From the NCBI RefSeq assembly GCF_963677125.1, contig NZ_OY781882.1, positions 4,920,501-4,984,500 of the forward strand: DNA of 64,000 bases, read 5' to 3'. The DNA is from an uncultured Desulfobacter sp. (GTDB lineage Bacteria; Desulfobacterota; Desulfobacteria; Desulfobacterales; Desulfobacteraceae). Below, one piece after another: positions 35,214-44,280 of the stretch. The notes below the pieces were generated by a model. That model did not search any database and was not told where the DNA came from. It was given only the letters and a program-made list of their open reading frames with translations. Positions within the stretch are counted from its first letter, which is position 1; every line of letters begins with the position of its first letter. Both the position numbers and the translations under genes were made by a program.

Positions 35214-36703
35214 TGGGCCGGCTCCTTGTCTAACATAATCACATTAATTTTTTCATTTTTCAGAAAGGTTGTGGCACTTTTGAAAAGAGGCGTTCTGGTC
35301 AAAAAAAGTTTATCTATATCTTTTTCTGCGTAAACCCCCGGGATACTTTTTACTTTTCGATCAACATTGAATGATGGGTTTTTCCATACTTGATATCCAA
35401 GTTGGGAAAAAAGGCGGATACAAGTTTCTTCAAAGGTGAAATTCGGCGGCAGGTTCAGTATCCGGTATCCCTGGTTTTTCAGGCGTTCAAGGGCACTGCC
35501 GTATACGTTTCCCAAATTGATTAAAATATCCGGGGCATGTTCATGGGTGATCCTGCCCAAAGAGACCGTCATCTTTACTGTGTTAAAAGATATGGGGAGC
35601 GACACCTGGGGGGTATAGGCGTATGGCGTGTCGGCCAGAAGGATACGGATCAATGATTCCTGGGATTTAGGGATATCTTTCATGGTCTGTGCGTAACGCA
35701 CGGCACTGAGGCTGAGGAATTCACTGAATTTTTTAAATTCCAGATTTTTCCAATAGGCTTTCATGGCGGAAACAAGATCAGGGTCCAAAGACGCTTCAGT
35801 GACATCAGACCCGAGCAGCACGGTTTTCTTGCCGGTATCGTCATTGATGACCGGTGTCTTTGACAAATCAATGAAATTCGGCGAGGATTCATGATTATCG
35901 AGAGGGAAAAACAATTTGCCCTGGTGCATAAGGTGTCCTTGGATAAGCTGGGTGTAGCGTTTCAGGTGTGCCAACTCATCCCTGGAGATGGGTTTTGACT
36001 TATGTGGCTCTTTTCGGTTTTTTTCAGGGGTGGCCTTTGCAATAGGCGTATCTTCTTTTCCCATGGTAACGAAAGTGCTGAACCAGGGCTGGGAAAGAAT
36101 TGAAGGATCAGGGATTACGATGTTTGTGCCCTGGTAGATATGATTAATGTCCTTAATGTCCGGATTCAGGTGAAGCACCGCTTGCTCACCCGTCTTGGAT
36201 ACAGTTCCAGCGGATATTAAAAATTCTTTAGAAAGCAGTCCTGATATGGTGTCTCCGGCTTTGACCTTGTGGGTATGGGTATGCCGGGATAACGTGTCGG
36301 GCGTCATTTGGGCAGAGAATGCCAGCATGGGTACTTCTACAGTGCCGTTGTCGGTCTGTTCGTAAGCATTTTTATCCACTTGTTTAAGGGGGATCATAAC
36401 CCGGCTGCCGGGAGAGATGGCATCAATATTGTCGATTTTGGGATTGATGTGTTTAAATATTTTTAAGAACAGTGGAAAATCCGATGCGGATATTTCTCCT
36501 TTCTGGCGAAAAATTTTATACAGCCATTCATTTTCTTGAACCAGGTAGGGTTCACACAGGTACGTTCGATTATCGTAGGTGAAAAGGGAATATTTTTTAA
36601 AACTGGTTTTCACCCCGGCTGCTGAAAAAGCGGCACAAGGGGTGAAAACCAATATCACCGGGATAATAACACCTCTTATTATGGCGGCCCGGAAAAAAGA
36701 CAT
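35210..36703 (-). CDS. LysM-domain protein
   Basis: A 497-residue exported protein. A signal peptide (residues 1-26, ending FSAAG) is followed by a region with LysM-like features (residues ~50-110). A clearer LysM (HKVKAGDTISGLLSKEFL, residues ~145-195) would bind glycan. The C-terminal third (residues ~300-490) has alternating alpha/beta segments without a known motif. It starts four bases after thrC ends and overlaps the TPR gene, forming serS-thrC-LysM-TPR. Confidence 0.75.
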   Translation of the reverse strand: MSFFRAAIIRGVIIPVILVFTPCAAFSAAGVKTSFKKYSLFTYDNRTYLCEPYLVQENEWLYKIFRQKGEISASDFPLFLKIFKHINPKIDNIDAISPGSRVMIPLKQVDKNAYEQTDNGTVEVPMLAFSAQMTPDTLSRHTHTHKVKAGDTISGLLSKEFLISAGTVSKTGEQAVLHLNPDIKDINHIYQGTNIVIPDPSILSQPWFSTFVTMGKEDTPIAKATPEKNRKEPHKSKPISRDELAHLKRYTQLIQGHLMHQGKLFFPLDNHESSPNFIDLSKTPVINDDTGKKTVLLGSDVTEASLDPDLVSAMKAYWKNLEFKKFSEFLSLSAVRYAQTMKDIPKSQESLIRILLADTPYAYTPQVSLPISFNTVKMTVSLGRITHEHAPDILINLGNVYGSALERLKNQGYRILNLPPNFTFEETCIRLFSQLGYQVWKNPSFNVDRKVKSIPGVYAEKDIDKLFLTRTPLFKSATTFLKNEKINVIMLDKEPAQ

Positions 36704-36706
36704 AAA

Positions 36707-38206
36707 TTAAAGTCCTAAACGGGTGGCGATTTTTTGGGACACATCCTTTACGAATTTTTCAAATTGGGAGGATCCAAGGGGATTTTCCTGGGACGGAACC
36801 AAGTCCGGGTCGTCGGGTGAAACAAAATCCGGTAAATTAATAAAACGGCTGTCAGATGAAATGCCGTAGGCGTCAGACAATTCACCTTTAAAGTAGAGGT
36901 CCTGGAAGCCTGAGAATTTGATGGCATGTGCCGTGGCATCTAGAATGACGGTTTCGTTGTCATTCACAAGGTTTGATGCCTTTGCCTGGACCATTCCCGC
37001 AAGACACTCGCCGCCCTGGGTGCAGGTAATATGCCCGTTCTGGTTGGCTGTCAGCTGCCAGTCCATGATTTGTTGCTCTTTTACCTGGACCACAAAAACA
37101 TTTCTGTGGCCGCTGGCCGCATCATATTCCCGGGCAATTTGAATCACCCGCGGCATGGATACGGGATTTCCGATCATGGCTGCCTGGGCAACGCTTGGCT
37201 GGGTCTGAACCGGCTTAAATTCACGTTTGCTCTCATCGGGCTCAAGGTAATATTTGTATACCGGATCTGCATGTTCGGACTGAACCCCGATGATTTTTGG
37301 CAGTTTATCGATAATACCGGTGTTATAAAATTTTAAGAACCCATTCATGACCGCTGAAATATTGCCGGCATTGCCGATGGGTACCATGACCACTTTTTTG
37401 TCCATATCCCAGTCAAAGTCCTGGGCAATTTCATATGAGTAGGACTCCTGGCCAAGTATCCGCCAAGCGTTTTTGGAGTTGAGCAGTGCAACGGGATAAC
37501 TTGATGAAAGGTGCTCCACAACTTTCATGCAGTCGTCAAAAACCCCTGGGATTTCAAACACCCTGGCACCGCTTCCCAGGGGCTGGGCCAACTGGGCGGA
37601 TGTGACTTTTTTATGGGGTAAAAGTACGGCCGATTTTACTTGGGACCCTAAATAAGAGGCATAAAGAGCAGCTGATGCCGAGGTATCTCCAGTGGAGGCA
37701 CACACCGATATCACCTCGGATACCAGTCCCTGGTCAATGAGAAATTTAATGCTGGACAGGGCAGAGGCCATGCCCCGGTCTTTAAATGAGGCTGACGGGT
37801 TCTGACCATCGTTTTTGTAATAGAACTTTACCCCGGTTCTTTCCTGGAGTCCGGCGTTGGCTTCCACCATTGGTGTGTGCCCTTCACCCAGATAGATGAT
37901 GGACTCAAGGGGGATGCTGGGGCCGATGAATTCGTGATACCGGTAAATTCCTTTAAGGGCCGGGATCTTAAGCATTTTACGGTAATCAAAGATTTTCTGC
38001 CAGGTTTCGCCTGAAACGTCTTTAAGCCGGTCTTTATTTCGGTCGTGGATCAGTAGTACCTGGTTACACGCAGGACACACGTATAAAAGCTCTTCAATGC
38101 CGTATTCTGCACCGCAGCCAAGGCATTTATAGTACATCTCCCCCTTGGGCGAGGGGATGATATTCGGTCTGATATCTTCTGGAAACAGATCAAGATTCGT
38201 GTTCAA
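36707..38206 (-). CDS. thrC: threonine synthase
   Basis: A 499-residue PLP enzyme converting O-phosphohomoserine to threonine in the cytoplasm. A zinc-ribbon-like N terminus (CLGCG...CPAC) is typical of the longer form. The PLP lysine sits in NPSASFKDRGM near residue 143, and the phosphate-binding loop is GNAGNISAV. The C-terminal region matches type-1/thermophile-like threonine synthase. It overlaps serS by 17 bp, so the two are translated together. Confidence 0.92.
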   Translation of the reverse strand: MNTNLDLFPEDIRPNIIPSPKGEMYYKCLGCGAEYGIEELLYVCPACNQVLLIHDRNKDRLKDVSGETWQKIFDYRKMLKIPALKGIYRYHEFIGPSIPLESIIYLGEGHTPMVEANAGLQERTGVKFYYKNDGQNPSASFKDRGMASALSSIKFLIDQGLVSEVISVCASTGDTSASAALYASYLGSQVKSAVLLPHKKVTSAQLAQPLGSGARVFEIPGVFDDCMKVVEHLSSSYPVALLNSKNAWRILGQESYSYEIAQDFDWDMDKKVVMVPIGNAGNISAVMNGFLKFYNTGIIDKLPKIIGVQSEHADPVYKYYLEPDESKREFKPVQTQPSVAQAAMIGNPVSMPRVIQIAREYDAASGHRNVFVVQVKEQQIMDWQLTANQNGHITCTQGGECLAGMVQAKASNLVNDNETVILDATAHAIKFSGFQDLYFKGELSDAYGISSDSRFINLPDFVSPDDPDLVPSQENPLGSSQFEKFVKDVSQKIATRLGL

Positions 38207-39470
38207 TTACTTCTAAGCCTCCCATGTACGGTACCAGCGCCTTGGGCACTTTGACGGTTCCGTCTTCCATTTGATAGTTTTCAAGAATTGCTGCAAAGGT
38301 TCTGCCTACGGCCAGTCCGGACCCGTTCAGGGTATGGCAGAATTCAGGTTTTTTGACATTTTCCCGGCGGAATCGGATATTTGCCCGTCTGGCCTGGAAA
38401 TCAAGGCAGTTTGAACATGAGGATATCTCTCTGTATTTATCCTGGCCGGGCATCCAAACTTCAATGTCATAGGTTTTGGTGGCGGAAAATCCCAAATCCC
38501 CGGTGCACAAGGTCACCACCTGGTAGGGCAGTTCCAGGCGCTGGAGAATATCTTCGGCATTGGCCAGTAATGATTCAAGCTCATCGAATGAGGTTGCAGG
38601 AGAGGTGATTTTTACCATTTCCACTTTGTTGAACTGGTGCTGTCGGATCAGCCCTTTGGTATCTTTGCCGTAGGAGCCTGCTTCGGACCTGAAACAGGGC
38701 GTGAATGCCGTGAATTTTAAGGGTAACTTGGATTCATCCAGGATTTCTCCGGCCGGGATGTTGGTCATGGGGACCTCTGATGTGGGAATCAGGTAGTAAT
38801 CCCAGCCCTCAAGTTTAAACAGATCTTCTTCAAATTTAGGTAACTGGCCCGTGCCGGTCATGGTCTCTTTATTTACGATAAACGGCGGTAACACTTCCGT
38901 ATACCCGTGCTCTGTGATGTGAATGTCCAGCATGAAATTAATTAAGGCCCGCTCCAGGCGAGCGCCTGCGCCTATGTACAAAGGAAATCTGGAACCGGCA
39001 AGTTTTGCTGCACACTTAAGATTGAGAATACCCAAGTCTTCGGCAATGTCAGCATGATCCTTGATTTGAAAATCAAAGGAGCGGGGGGACCCCCATGTCT
39101 TTTCATGCCGATTTTCAGTATCATCGTTTCCCATGGGGACATCTTCATGGGGCAGATTGGGAATATTAATAAGAAACGCCTTGATCCAGGCCTCCAGTTC
39201 ATTGAGTGTTTTGTCCATTTCCTTGATTTGTTCAGAAACGCCTTTCATTTTATCTATGCTTGGCTGGGCGTCCTGGCCGGATTTCTTCATTTTGGCTATT
39301 TCATCGGAAACAGTATTTCTTAGATGGCGTAACTCTTCAATATCAATTAAGAGGGCTTTTCTTTTTTCCTCATTTTCGAGAAATGGGGAAAAATCAATGT
39401 TTGCCCGGCGTTTTTTCATGCCCTGGACAACAGTATCCAGGTCGTTTTTAATCAATTTTAGATCAAGCAT
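38190..39470 (-). CDS. serS: seryl-tRNA synthetase
   Basis: A 426-residue class II synthetase charging tRNA-Ser, and tRNA-Sec where present. The N-terminal coiled-coil arm (residues ~30-105) recognises the long variable arm. Class II motif 2 (FTPCFRSEAGSYGKDTKG) and motif 3 (NGSGLAVGRTFAAILE) are intact. The length is standard. The gene starts the serS-thrC-LysM-TPR operon, reading away from the 5-FTHF cyclo-ligase gene. Confidence 0.96.
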   Translation of the reverse strand: MLDLKLIKNDLDTVVQGMKKRRANIDFSPFLENEEKRKALLIDIEELRHLRNTVSDEIAKMKKSGQDAQPSIDKMKGVSEQIKEMDKTLNELEAWIKAFLINIPNLPHEDVPMGNDDTENRHEKTWGSPRSFDFQIKDHADIAEDLGILNLKCAAKLAGSRFPLYIGAGARLERALINFMLDIHITEHGYTEVLPPFIVNKETMTGTGQLPKFEEDLFKLEGWDYYLIPTSEVPMTNIPAGEILDESKLPLKFTAFTPCFRSEAGSYGKDTKGLIRQHQFNKVEMVKITSPATSFDELESLLANAEDILQRLELPYQVVTLCTGDLGFSATKTYDIEVWMPGQDKYREISSCSNCLDFQARRANIRFRRENVKKPEFCHTLNGSGLAVGRTFAAILENYQMEDGTVKVPKALVPYMGGLEVIEHES

Positions 39471-39581
39471 TTTTGATTTTTGTCCTGCATGATTATAGGG
39501 TTGAAGGGTGGCTGGTTATAATATTTTCACAATTATATTCAGATAACACGGGCCATGTAAACAGTCAATGATTATTGCCGG

Positions 39582-39609
39582 TTGACAATTGCCGGACAGT
39601 GTTTAATAT
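39582..39609 (+). promoter_or_regulatory. sigma70-type promoter of the 5-FTHF cyclo-ligase gene
   Basis: TTGACA and TAATAT are separated by 16 bp, a near-consensus promoter. It lies about 42 bp before the ATG at 39651, which has TAAGGA at a good distance. Confidence 0.65.
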
Positions 39610-39650
39610 TTCTCAAAAAATTTATTGTGTAATAATCTAAGGAAACGATT

Positions 39651-40238
39651 ATGGATGAAGCGAAAAGTGCTAAAAACAGCGTGTTAAGCCAAGTGGCTGA
39701 GCGTATGAACTCCTTGTCCCCGGAACAGATTGAAGAGAAATACAATATTATTGAGAATAAATTGTTTGAATTTGCAAATTTTTTAGAATCCCATCAGGTG
39801 TTCCTGTACCCGCCCGGGAGTAAAGAAATTCCTACCGAAAAAATCATCCGGAAAGCAATGGAAATAGAAAAAAGTATTATTCTTCCGGTGTTTACGGATG
39901 TTAAAAATACTTTTCTTTTGTATAAAATTAGTAACTTTGACAAGGATCTGGTTTCCAACGCCCATGACATGCTGGAGCCTAATCCTGAACGGTGCAAGAA
40001 AATAGCCCTGGACGATGTCGATATTGCCATTATCCCGGGTCTGGCCTTTGATGACAAGGGTGGACGTATGGGGTTCGGGAACAATTACTATTCAAAGTTG
40101 ATTACAAAGTTACCGGAAACATGCCGCAAGGTCGCTTTGGCTTATGAGGAGCAAATTGTTGACCAGATTCAGATGGAATCAAGAAAGTATACAGTAGATA
40201 TTATTATTACCGATACCCGGGTAATTTATAAGATTTAG
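39651..40238 (+). CDS. 5-formyltetrahydrofolate cyclo-ligase
   Basis: A 195-residue cytoplasmic enzyme that uses ATP to convert 5-formyl-THF to 5,10-methenyl-THF. The signature IIPGLAFDDKGGRMGFGNNYY lies near residues 125-145. The helical N terminus and ISNFDKD-type middle fit the family. It is a single-gene unit with its own promoter, convergent with the K+ channel gene. A 6S RNA often precedes this gene in gamma-proteobacteria but none is seen here. Confidence 0.9.
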   Translation: MDEAKSAKNSVLSQVAERMNSLSPEQIEEKYNIIENKLFEFANFLESHQVFLYPPGSKEIPTEKIIRKAMEIEKSIILPVFTDVKNTFLLYKISNFDKDLVSNAHDMLEPNPERCKKIALDDVDIAIIPGLAFDDKGGRMGFGNNYYSKLITKLPETCRKVALAYEEQIVDQIQMESRKYTVDIIITDTRVIYKI

Positions 40239-40261
40239 TAATACGAAAAGGCAGAACTTAA

Positions 40262-40318
40262 AAGGACTCGGAAAGAATAAGCGTCACATTGTTTGTCCCA
40301 GTTTTTTTGCGAGTCCTT
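40262..40318. repeat. long-loop inverted repeat at convergent 3' ends
   Basis: AAGGACTCG (40262-40270) and CGAGTCCTT (40310-40318) are perfect complements separated by 39 bases. The right arm includes part of the K+ channel stop codon. A T run lies just inside the right arm. It may act as a shared terminator. Confidence 0.5.
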
Positions 40319-41318
40319 ACATATTTCCAAGGGCATGTCTGAATGCCTTCAAGTCTTCGGTTTTTCCCATCACAATCAATGTGTCGCGGGGATGGATAAT
40401 CGTTTCAAAATGGGGGGCAAACTCCATGTGACCTGATTTTTCTTTGATGGCAATAATGATCAGGTTGTAATTTTGCCGAATACCCGAATCTTTAAGCGGT
40501 TTCCCTGCATAACTTGATGTCTCCGGCACAAAGGCCTCTTCAATCTGTATGGCATCGCTTTCCCGGGACAGTGCTGTGTTCAGAAAATTGGAAACCGTGG
40601 GGCGTAATAATTTCAACCCCATGGAAACCCCGCCGATATCATAGGGGGATTCCACTTGGGTGGCACCGGCCACATATAGTTTTTTTCTCACCATGGGGTT
40701 TGATGCCCGGGCCATAATGTAGATGTCGGGATTAAGCTGCCTGGCTGTGAGCACCAGGAACACATTTTCCGTATCCGTTGCAAGGGCTGCCACCAGCGCT
40801 TTTGCCCGTTTAATCCCAGCTTTTTCCAGAACGTCCTCATTGCCGGCATCCCCGATAATATAATGAATTTTGTCCTTTTCCAGGATTTCTTTGAGTTCTT
40901 CACTCTGTTCCACCACAACAATGTCTCGGGTATCTTCTGCAACGAATTTACACAGGACTCTGCCGATGCGACCGTAACCGCAAACAATGTAATGATCGTT
41001 CATTTTTTTTATTTTGCTGTTCAAACGCTGCCTCCCCAGCATGCTTTTAATTTCACCATCCACCACCGAACTGATGAAAACGCCACCTAGATATAGAAAA
41101 TATCCTACGCCCGTAAATATCAGAAAGATTGTGAATAACCGTCCACCGTCAGACATGTCGTGGACCTCAAGAAAGCCCACCGTGCTCAAGGTTATGGCCG
41201 TCATATATGCCGAATCCAAAAGCCCCCAGCCTTCAATGGCCATGTACCCGCTTGTACCAAATATAAAAAACAGAACCGCGATAAATACGGTAATCTTCAT
41301 TTTTGACGTTTTATCCAT
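40317..41318 (-). CDS. two-helix potassium channel with RCK (TrkA) domains
   Basis: A 333-residue MthK-like channel. Two membrane helices (residues ~8-28 and ~60-85) flank the pore loop TAITLSTVGF, where the usual TVGYG filter is TVGF. An RCK/TrkA-N domain with IVCGYGRIGR (residues ~110-225) and a TrkA-C domain (residues ~250-333) follow. It should assemble in the inner membrane as a tetramer gated by a ligand bound to RCK. It is divergent from pcm. Confidence 0.9.
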   Translation of the reverse strand: MDKTSKMKITVFIAVLFFIFGTSGYMAIEGWGLLDSAYMTAITLSTVGFLEVHDMSDGGRLFTIFLIFTGVGYFLYLGGVFISSVVDGEIKSMLGRQRLNSKIKKMNDHYIVCGYGRIGRVLCKFVAEDTRDIVVVEQSEELKEILEKDKIHYIIGDAGNEDVLEKAGIKRAKALVAALATDTENVFLVLTARQLNPDIYIMARASNPMVRKKLYVAGATQVESPYDIGGVSMGLKLLRPTVSNFLNTALSRESDAIQIEEAFVPETSSYAGKPLKDSGIRQNYNLIIIAIKEKSGHMEFAPHFETIIHPRDTLIVMGKTEDLKAFRHALGNM

Positions 41319-41423
41319 GGCATTTTATTTACTTTTACTTACGGGCAAATGCAAGGGAAAGATGCAAGGCGGCTAATTACCACAACGGCTCTGATTACAG
41401 GCTTTAAACTCGTTTTCTAATGC

Positions 41424-41452
41424 TTGACGGCCCTGGTGGTTGCTGGTATTAA
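41424..41452 (+). promoter_or_regulatory. sigma70-type promoter immediately before pcm
   Basis: TTGACG and TATTAA are separated by 17 bp. The expected start of transcription falls at about 41459, on the first ATG of pcm, so the message would be leaderless or use the internal ATG at 41501. Confidence 0.55.
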
Positions 41453-41458
41453 AAGATC

Positions 41459-42115
41459 ATGACCGACGAATCTACAAAATTTTCGCACTGGCGCAGGGAT
41501 ATGGTGGAAAAACAGATCATTGCCAGAGGGATAATCGATCCTCTGGTGATTCAGGCCATGCGCCAAGTGCCCCGCCATCTTTTTGTCAGTGAGGCTCTTG
41601 TAGACAGCGCTTATGGAGATTTCCCGCTGCCCATCGGTGAGGGTCAGACCATTTCCCAGCCTTTTATCATCGCCGAAATGACCCAGGGGTTGACTCTGAC
41701 AGGTCAGGAGAGAGTCCTTGAGATCGGTACGGGTTCCGGTTACCAGGCTGCTGTGTTGTCCCGGATTGTTTACAAGGTGTATACCATTGAACGCAATAAT
41801 ACCCTTTATCTGCGGACCCGGAAACTGTTTGATCACTTGAAATACCATAATATCGTTACCCGCTATTCCGACGGCACCCAGGGCTGGAAAGCCGAAAGCC
41901 CCTTTGATGCTATTATTGTTACGGCCGGGGGTAATCAGGTTCCTGAACCTCTAGTGAACCAACTCGTTGAGGGAGGGCGCCTGATCATCCCTGTCGGTGG
42001 ACTTCATTCCCAGGAGCTTTTACGTATTGAAAAAACCAGTACCGGCATCAGAACGGTTAATCTTGGGGGCTGCCGTTTTGTTAAGCTTATTGGCGAACAC
42101 GGATGGTCCTCGTAA
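41459..42115 (+). CDS. pcm: protein-L-isoaspartate O-methyltransferase
   Basis: A 218-residue SAM-dependent repair enzyme that methylates isoaspartyl residues in aged proteins. Family marks are AMRQVPRHLFV, the LPIGEGQTISQPF active-site stretch, SAM motif I VLEIGTGSGYQ and FDAIIVTAGG. The length is usual. No ribosome-binding site precedes the ATG at 41459. The ATG at 41501 has a weak GCAGGG and would give a 204-residue protein. A shrunken palindromic repeat follows the stop codon. Confidence 0.93.
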   Translation: MTDESTKFSHWRRDMVEKQIIARGIIDPLVIQAMRQVPRHLFVSEALVDSAYGDFPLPIGEGQTISQPFIIAEMTQGLTLTGQERVLEIGTGSGYQAAVLSRIVYKVYTIERNNTLYLRTRKLFDHLKYHNIVTRYSDGTQGWKAESPFDAIIVTAGGNQVPEPLVNQLVEGGRLIIPVGGLHSQELLRIEKTSTGIRTVNLGGCRFVKLIGEHGWSS

Positions 42116-42155
42116 GTATTTGAACGCCGCAAGTGGGCAACCTTTCGTCCAAACA
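42116..42155. repeat. shrunken copy of the palindromic element
   Basis: TTTGAAC and GTCCAAACA bracket about 25 bases that contain GGGCAACCTTTCGTCC. The right part matches the end of the 127-bp element at 23824-23950 (GGGCAACTTTTTGTCCAAACA). It begins just after the pcm stop codon, as the full copy does at the TPR gene. Confidence 0.6.
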
Positions 42156-42228
42156 CGGGGGCTGTTTAGGCTTTATTGACGCCTGCTATCTGATCAACTC
42201 ACCTGAATATATATTGAGGTAAATTTCC

Positions 42229-43365
42229 ATGTCTTATTCTTCTTCTGCTACTTCGGCAACCATAAAAGAGTTGCTTATGGGGTTCTGTTTAGGCGTTGCA
42301 AATATTATCCCGGGGGTTTCCGGCGGGACCTTTCTGCTGGTGTTTGGAATATATGAACGGGTCTTTTTAATTTTAAACCAGATCAATAAATCCTTTGTTC
42401 TCAAATGCCTTGAACTTCTTTTCTTTTGTTTCAGACACCCGGTCCAAGGGGTTAAAAATGTGTGTACATTTTTAAGGGAAACCGGCTTTTTGTTTCTGTT
42501 TAAACTTGCCGTCGGGACCGTCGCGGCCATCCTTGCTCTGTCGAGTCTGATGAAATATCTTTTACTTCATCATTTCAGTGTAACCTATTCTCTTTTTTTC
42601 GGTTTGATTCTGGTTTCAATCATCATACCGATAAAGATGCTCAGGCGTTTTGATGTTTGGGCCGTGCTTTGTATTTTGGCCGGTATCGGTCTTACCGTGT
42701 GGGTATCAGCTATGGTAAATCCCTATGATAAGATCAAGATTAAGTCCGATCATCTTGCCAGGGCCTACCAGGTCCAGCCCCCTTCCACTGCAGGACAAAA
42801 TACCGTGTCAGAATCGGGGGAAATGGGTTCAACGGTCGAAGAATACTCTTCCAGGTACTATCTGTATATTGCACTTTGCGGAGCCCTTGCCATTTCCGCA
42901 ACCGTGTTGCCGGGGGTCAGCGGTTCCCTGGTTCTGATTTTAATGGGAAGTTATTTTGACGTTATTTCAGCCATATCCGAATTGAAATCTTTTCATTTGG
43001 AGACATTGGTTTTTCTGGGGGTATTCGGTCTGGGGGTCGTTTTCGGCGGTCTTTTGTTTGCCCGGCTGGTTAGTTTTGTCCTTTTCCGGTTTTATAATGC
43101 CACCATGGGTTTTTTAGGCGGACTGATGGCTGGCTCGCTTTATGCGTTGTGGCCCTTCAAAAAGACCGTGATCATGGCGCAGCAGTATGTCAAACAGGCT
43201 GGGGAGATCATCCGGCTTGAGAATGTGGCGGTCCAAACCAATGTCAATGTTCTTCCAACCAGTCATGATCCGGTGATTGCCGCTTTTGTTTTTTTTGTAC
43301 TTGGCGGTATTATCATGATGTTTTTTGTCAGGCATGAGGCTGCCGCGTCAACTGCAGACCGGTAA
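42229..43365 (+). CDS. DUF368 membrane protein (PopT-like polyprenyl-phosphate transporter)
   Basis: A 378-residue polytopic membrane protein of the DUF368 family. The repeated motif NIIPGVSGGTFLL (residues ~24-36) and ATVLPGVSGSLVLI (~225-238) marks the two inverted halves, each at a re-entrant helix. Eight or more hydrophobic segments are visible. Members (PopT) were shown to flip undecaprenyl phosphate back across the inner membrane for cell-envelope synthesis. A ribosome-binding site (TTGAGG) precedes the ATG. Confidence 0.9.
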   Translation: MSYSSSATSATIKELLMGFCLGVANIIPGVSGGTFLLVFGIYERVFLILNQINKSFVLKCLELLFFCFRHPVQGVKNVCTFLRETGFLFLFKLAVGTVAAILALSSLMKYLLLHHFSVTYSLFFGLILVSIIIPIKMLRRFDVWAVLCILAGIGLTVWVSAMVNPYDKIKIKSDHLARAYQVQPPSTAGQNTVSESGEMGSTVEEYSSRYYLYIALCGALAISATVLPGVSGSLVLILMGSYFDVISAISELKSFHLETLVFLGVFGLGVVFGGLLFARLVSFVLFRFYNATMGFLGGLMAGSLYALWPFKKTVIMAQQYVKQAGEIIRLENVAVQTNVNVLPTSHDPVIAAFVFFVLGGIIMMFFVRHEAAASTADR

Positions 43366-43405
43366 ACGGGCTAAGCTTTTATCGCTGTTTGGGAAAATTT
43401 GAGCC

Positions 43406-44224
43406 ATGATGAACCACGATGATTTTTTAAAAATAGAAGAACAGTTTTATGCGTATACCAAACCCTTTGTGGACAGGGCCAAAGATGCCTACCCATTTGT
43501 GCTCAAACAGGAACACACTGCCAGGGTCTGTAGGGCCATGGAAATGCTTTGCGCATCCCTTGAGCTTGACGCATCGAAAACTGCCCGGGCCTGTGCGGCT
43601 GCTATGGTTCATGATATGGGGAGATTTCCTCAGTTTGCTGTTTTTCACACCTATTCCGATGCCCGTTCCAAAAATCATGCAGCTTTAGGATGCCGGGAAA
43701 TTGTGCGCAGTAAGATTCTTTCTCATTTATCCGTTACGGACAGACGGTTGATTTTGCGGGCAGTGGCCCTGCATAACCGCCCCCGACTTTCCGGAAATTG
43801 TGGGCGTGATCTAAATCTTTTGGCACGGATGCTCAGGGATGCGGACAAGATTGATATTTTTGGTGTAATGAAAGACCACTATTTGAATCCGGATTCAAGC
43901 CACGGTTTTATTACCCATGATTTGAACGATGACGGTAAAATACCCGAAACGGCTGCCCATGAACTTCTTGAAACCCGGCAGAACAATTTAAGCTATGTCA
44001 ATACGCTTAATAGCATGAAAGTTTTTCAGGCCGGCATGGTCTTTGATTTAAATTTTCCTGCCGCCGCTGCCGCGATTCTGGATCTGGAAGTTATACCTGT
44101 CTTGTTAAGCGGTATTCCCCCCTCCGAGTTGATTACCGGGCTGGAGCAAGCGCTTTTGGATCATCTGAAATCTCTTGCTTCATCGAATCACGGAAAACAC
44201 GGAAGAATACGGAAATGGGTTTGA
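43406..44224 (+). CDS. HD-domain phosphohydrolase
   Basis: A 272-residue soluble metal-dependent phosphohydrolase. HTARVCRAMEML supplies the first His, and AAMVHDMGRF near residue 67 holds the HD pair. Further His and Asp ligands follow (RAVALHNRPRL, RMLRDADKIDIFGV). The substrate cannot be predicted. The last residues (SNHGKHGRIRKWV) are encoded by the left arm of an inverted repeat that forms a hairpin with sequence after the stop, so this tail is probably a recent addition. Confidence 0.85.
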   Translation: MMNHDDFLKIEEQFYAYTKPFVDRAKDAYPFVLKQEHTARVCRAMEMLCASLELDASKTARACAAAMVHDMGRFPQFAVFHTYSDARSKNHAALGCREIVRSKILSHLSVTDRRLILRAVALHNRPRLSGNCGRDLNLLARMLRDADKIDIFGVMKDHYLNPDSSHGFITHDLNDDGKIPETAAHELLETRQNNLSYVNTLNSMKVFQAGMVFDLNFPAAAAAILDLEVIPVLLSGIPPSELITGLEQALLDHLKSLASSNHGKHGRIRKWV

Positions 44225-44260
44225 TTTTTAATTTTCAGTGCTTTTCCGTGTATTCCGTGG
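44189..44260. repeat. CACGGAA-type inverted repeat spanning a stop codon
   Basis: CACGGAAAACACGGAAGAAT on the left and TTTTCCGTGTATTCCGTGG on the right are imperfect complements around a 14-base loop containing the HD gene stop. Repeats of this CCACGGAATACACGGAA type are common in bacterial genomes. It lies between the convergent HD and hslO genes and could terminate both. Confidence 0.65.
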
Positions 44261-44280
44261 TTATAAAAATGCGGTTGTTT

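Noticed and set aside
39481..39650. 6S RNA upstream of the 5-FTHF cyclo-ligase gene
   Set aside because: Only about 170 bp is available and no long closed-bubble hairpin is visible; a plain promoter explains the region.
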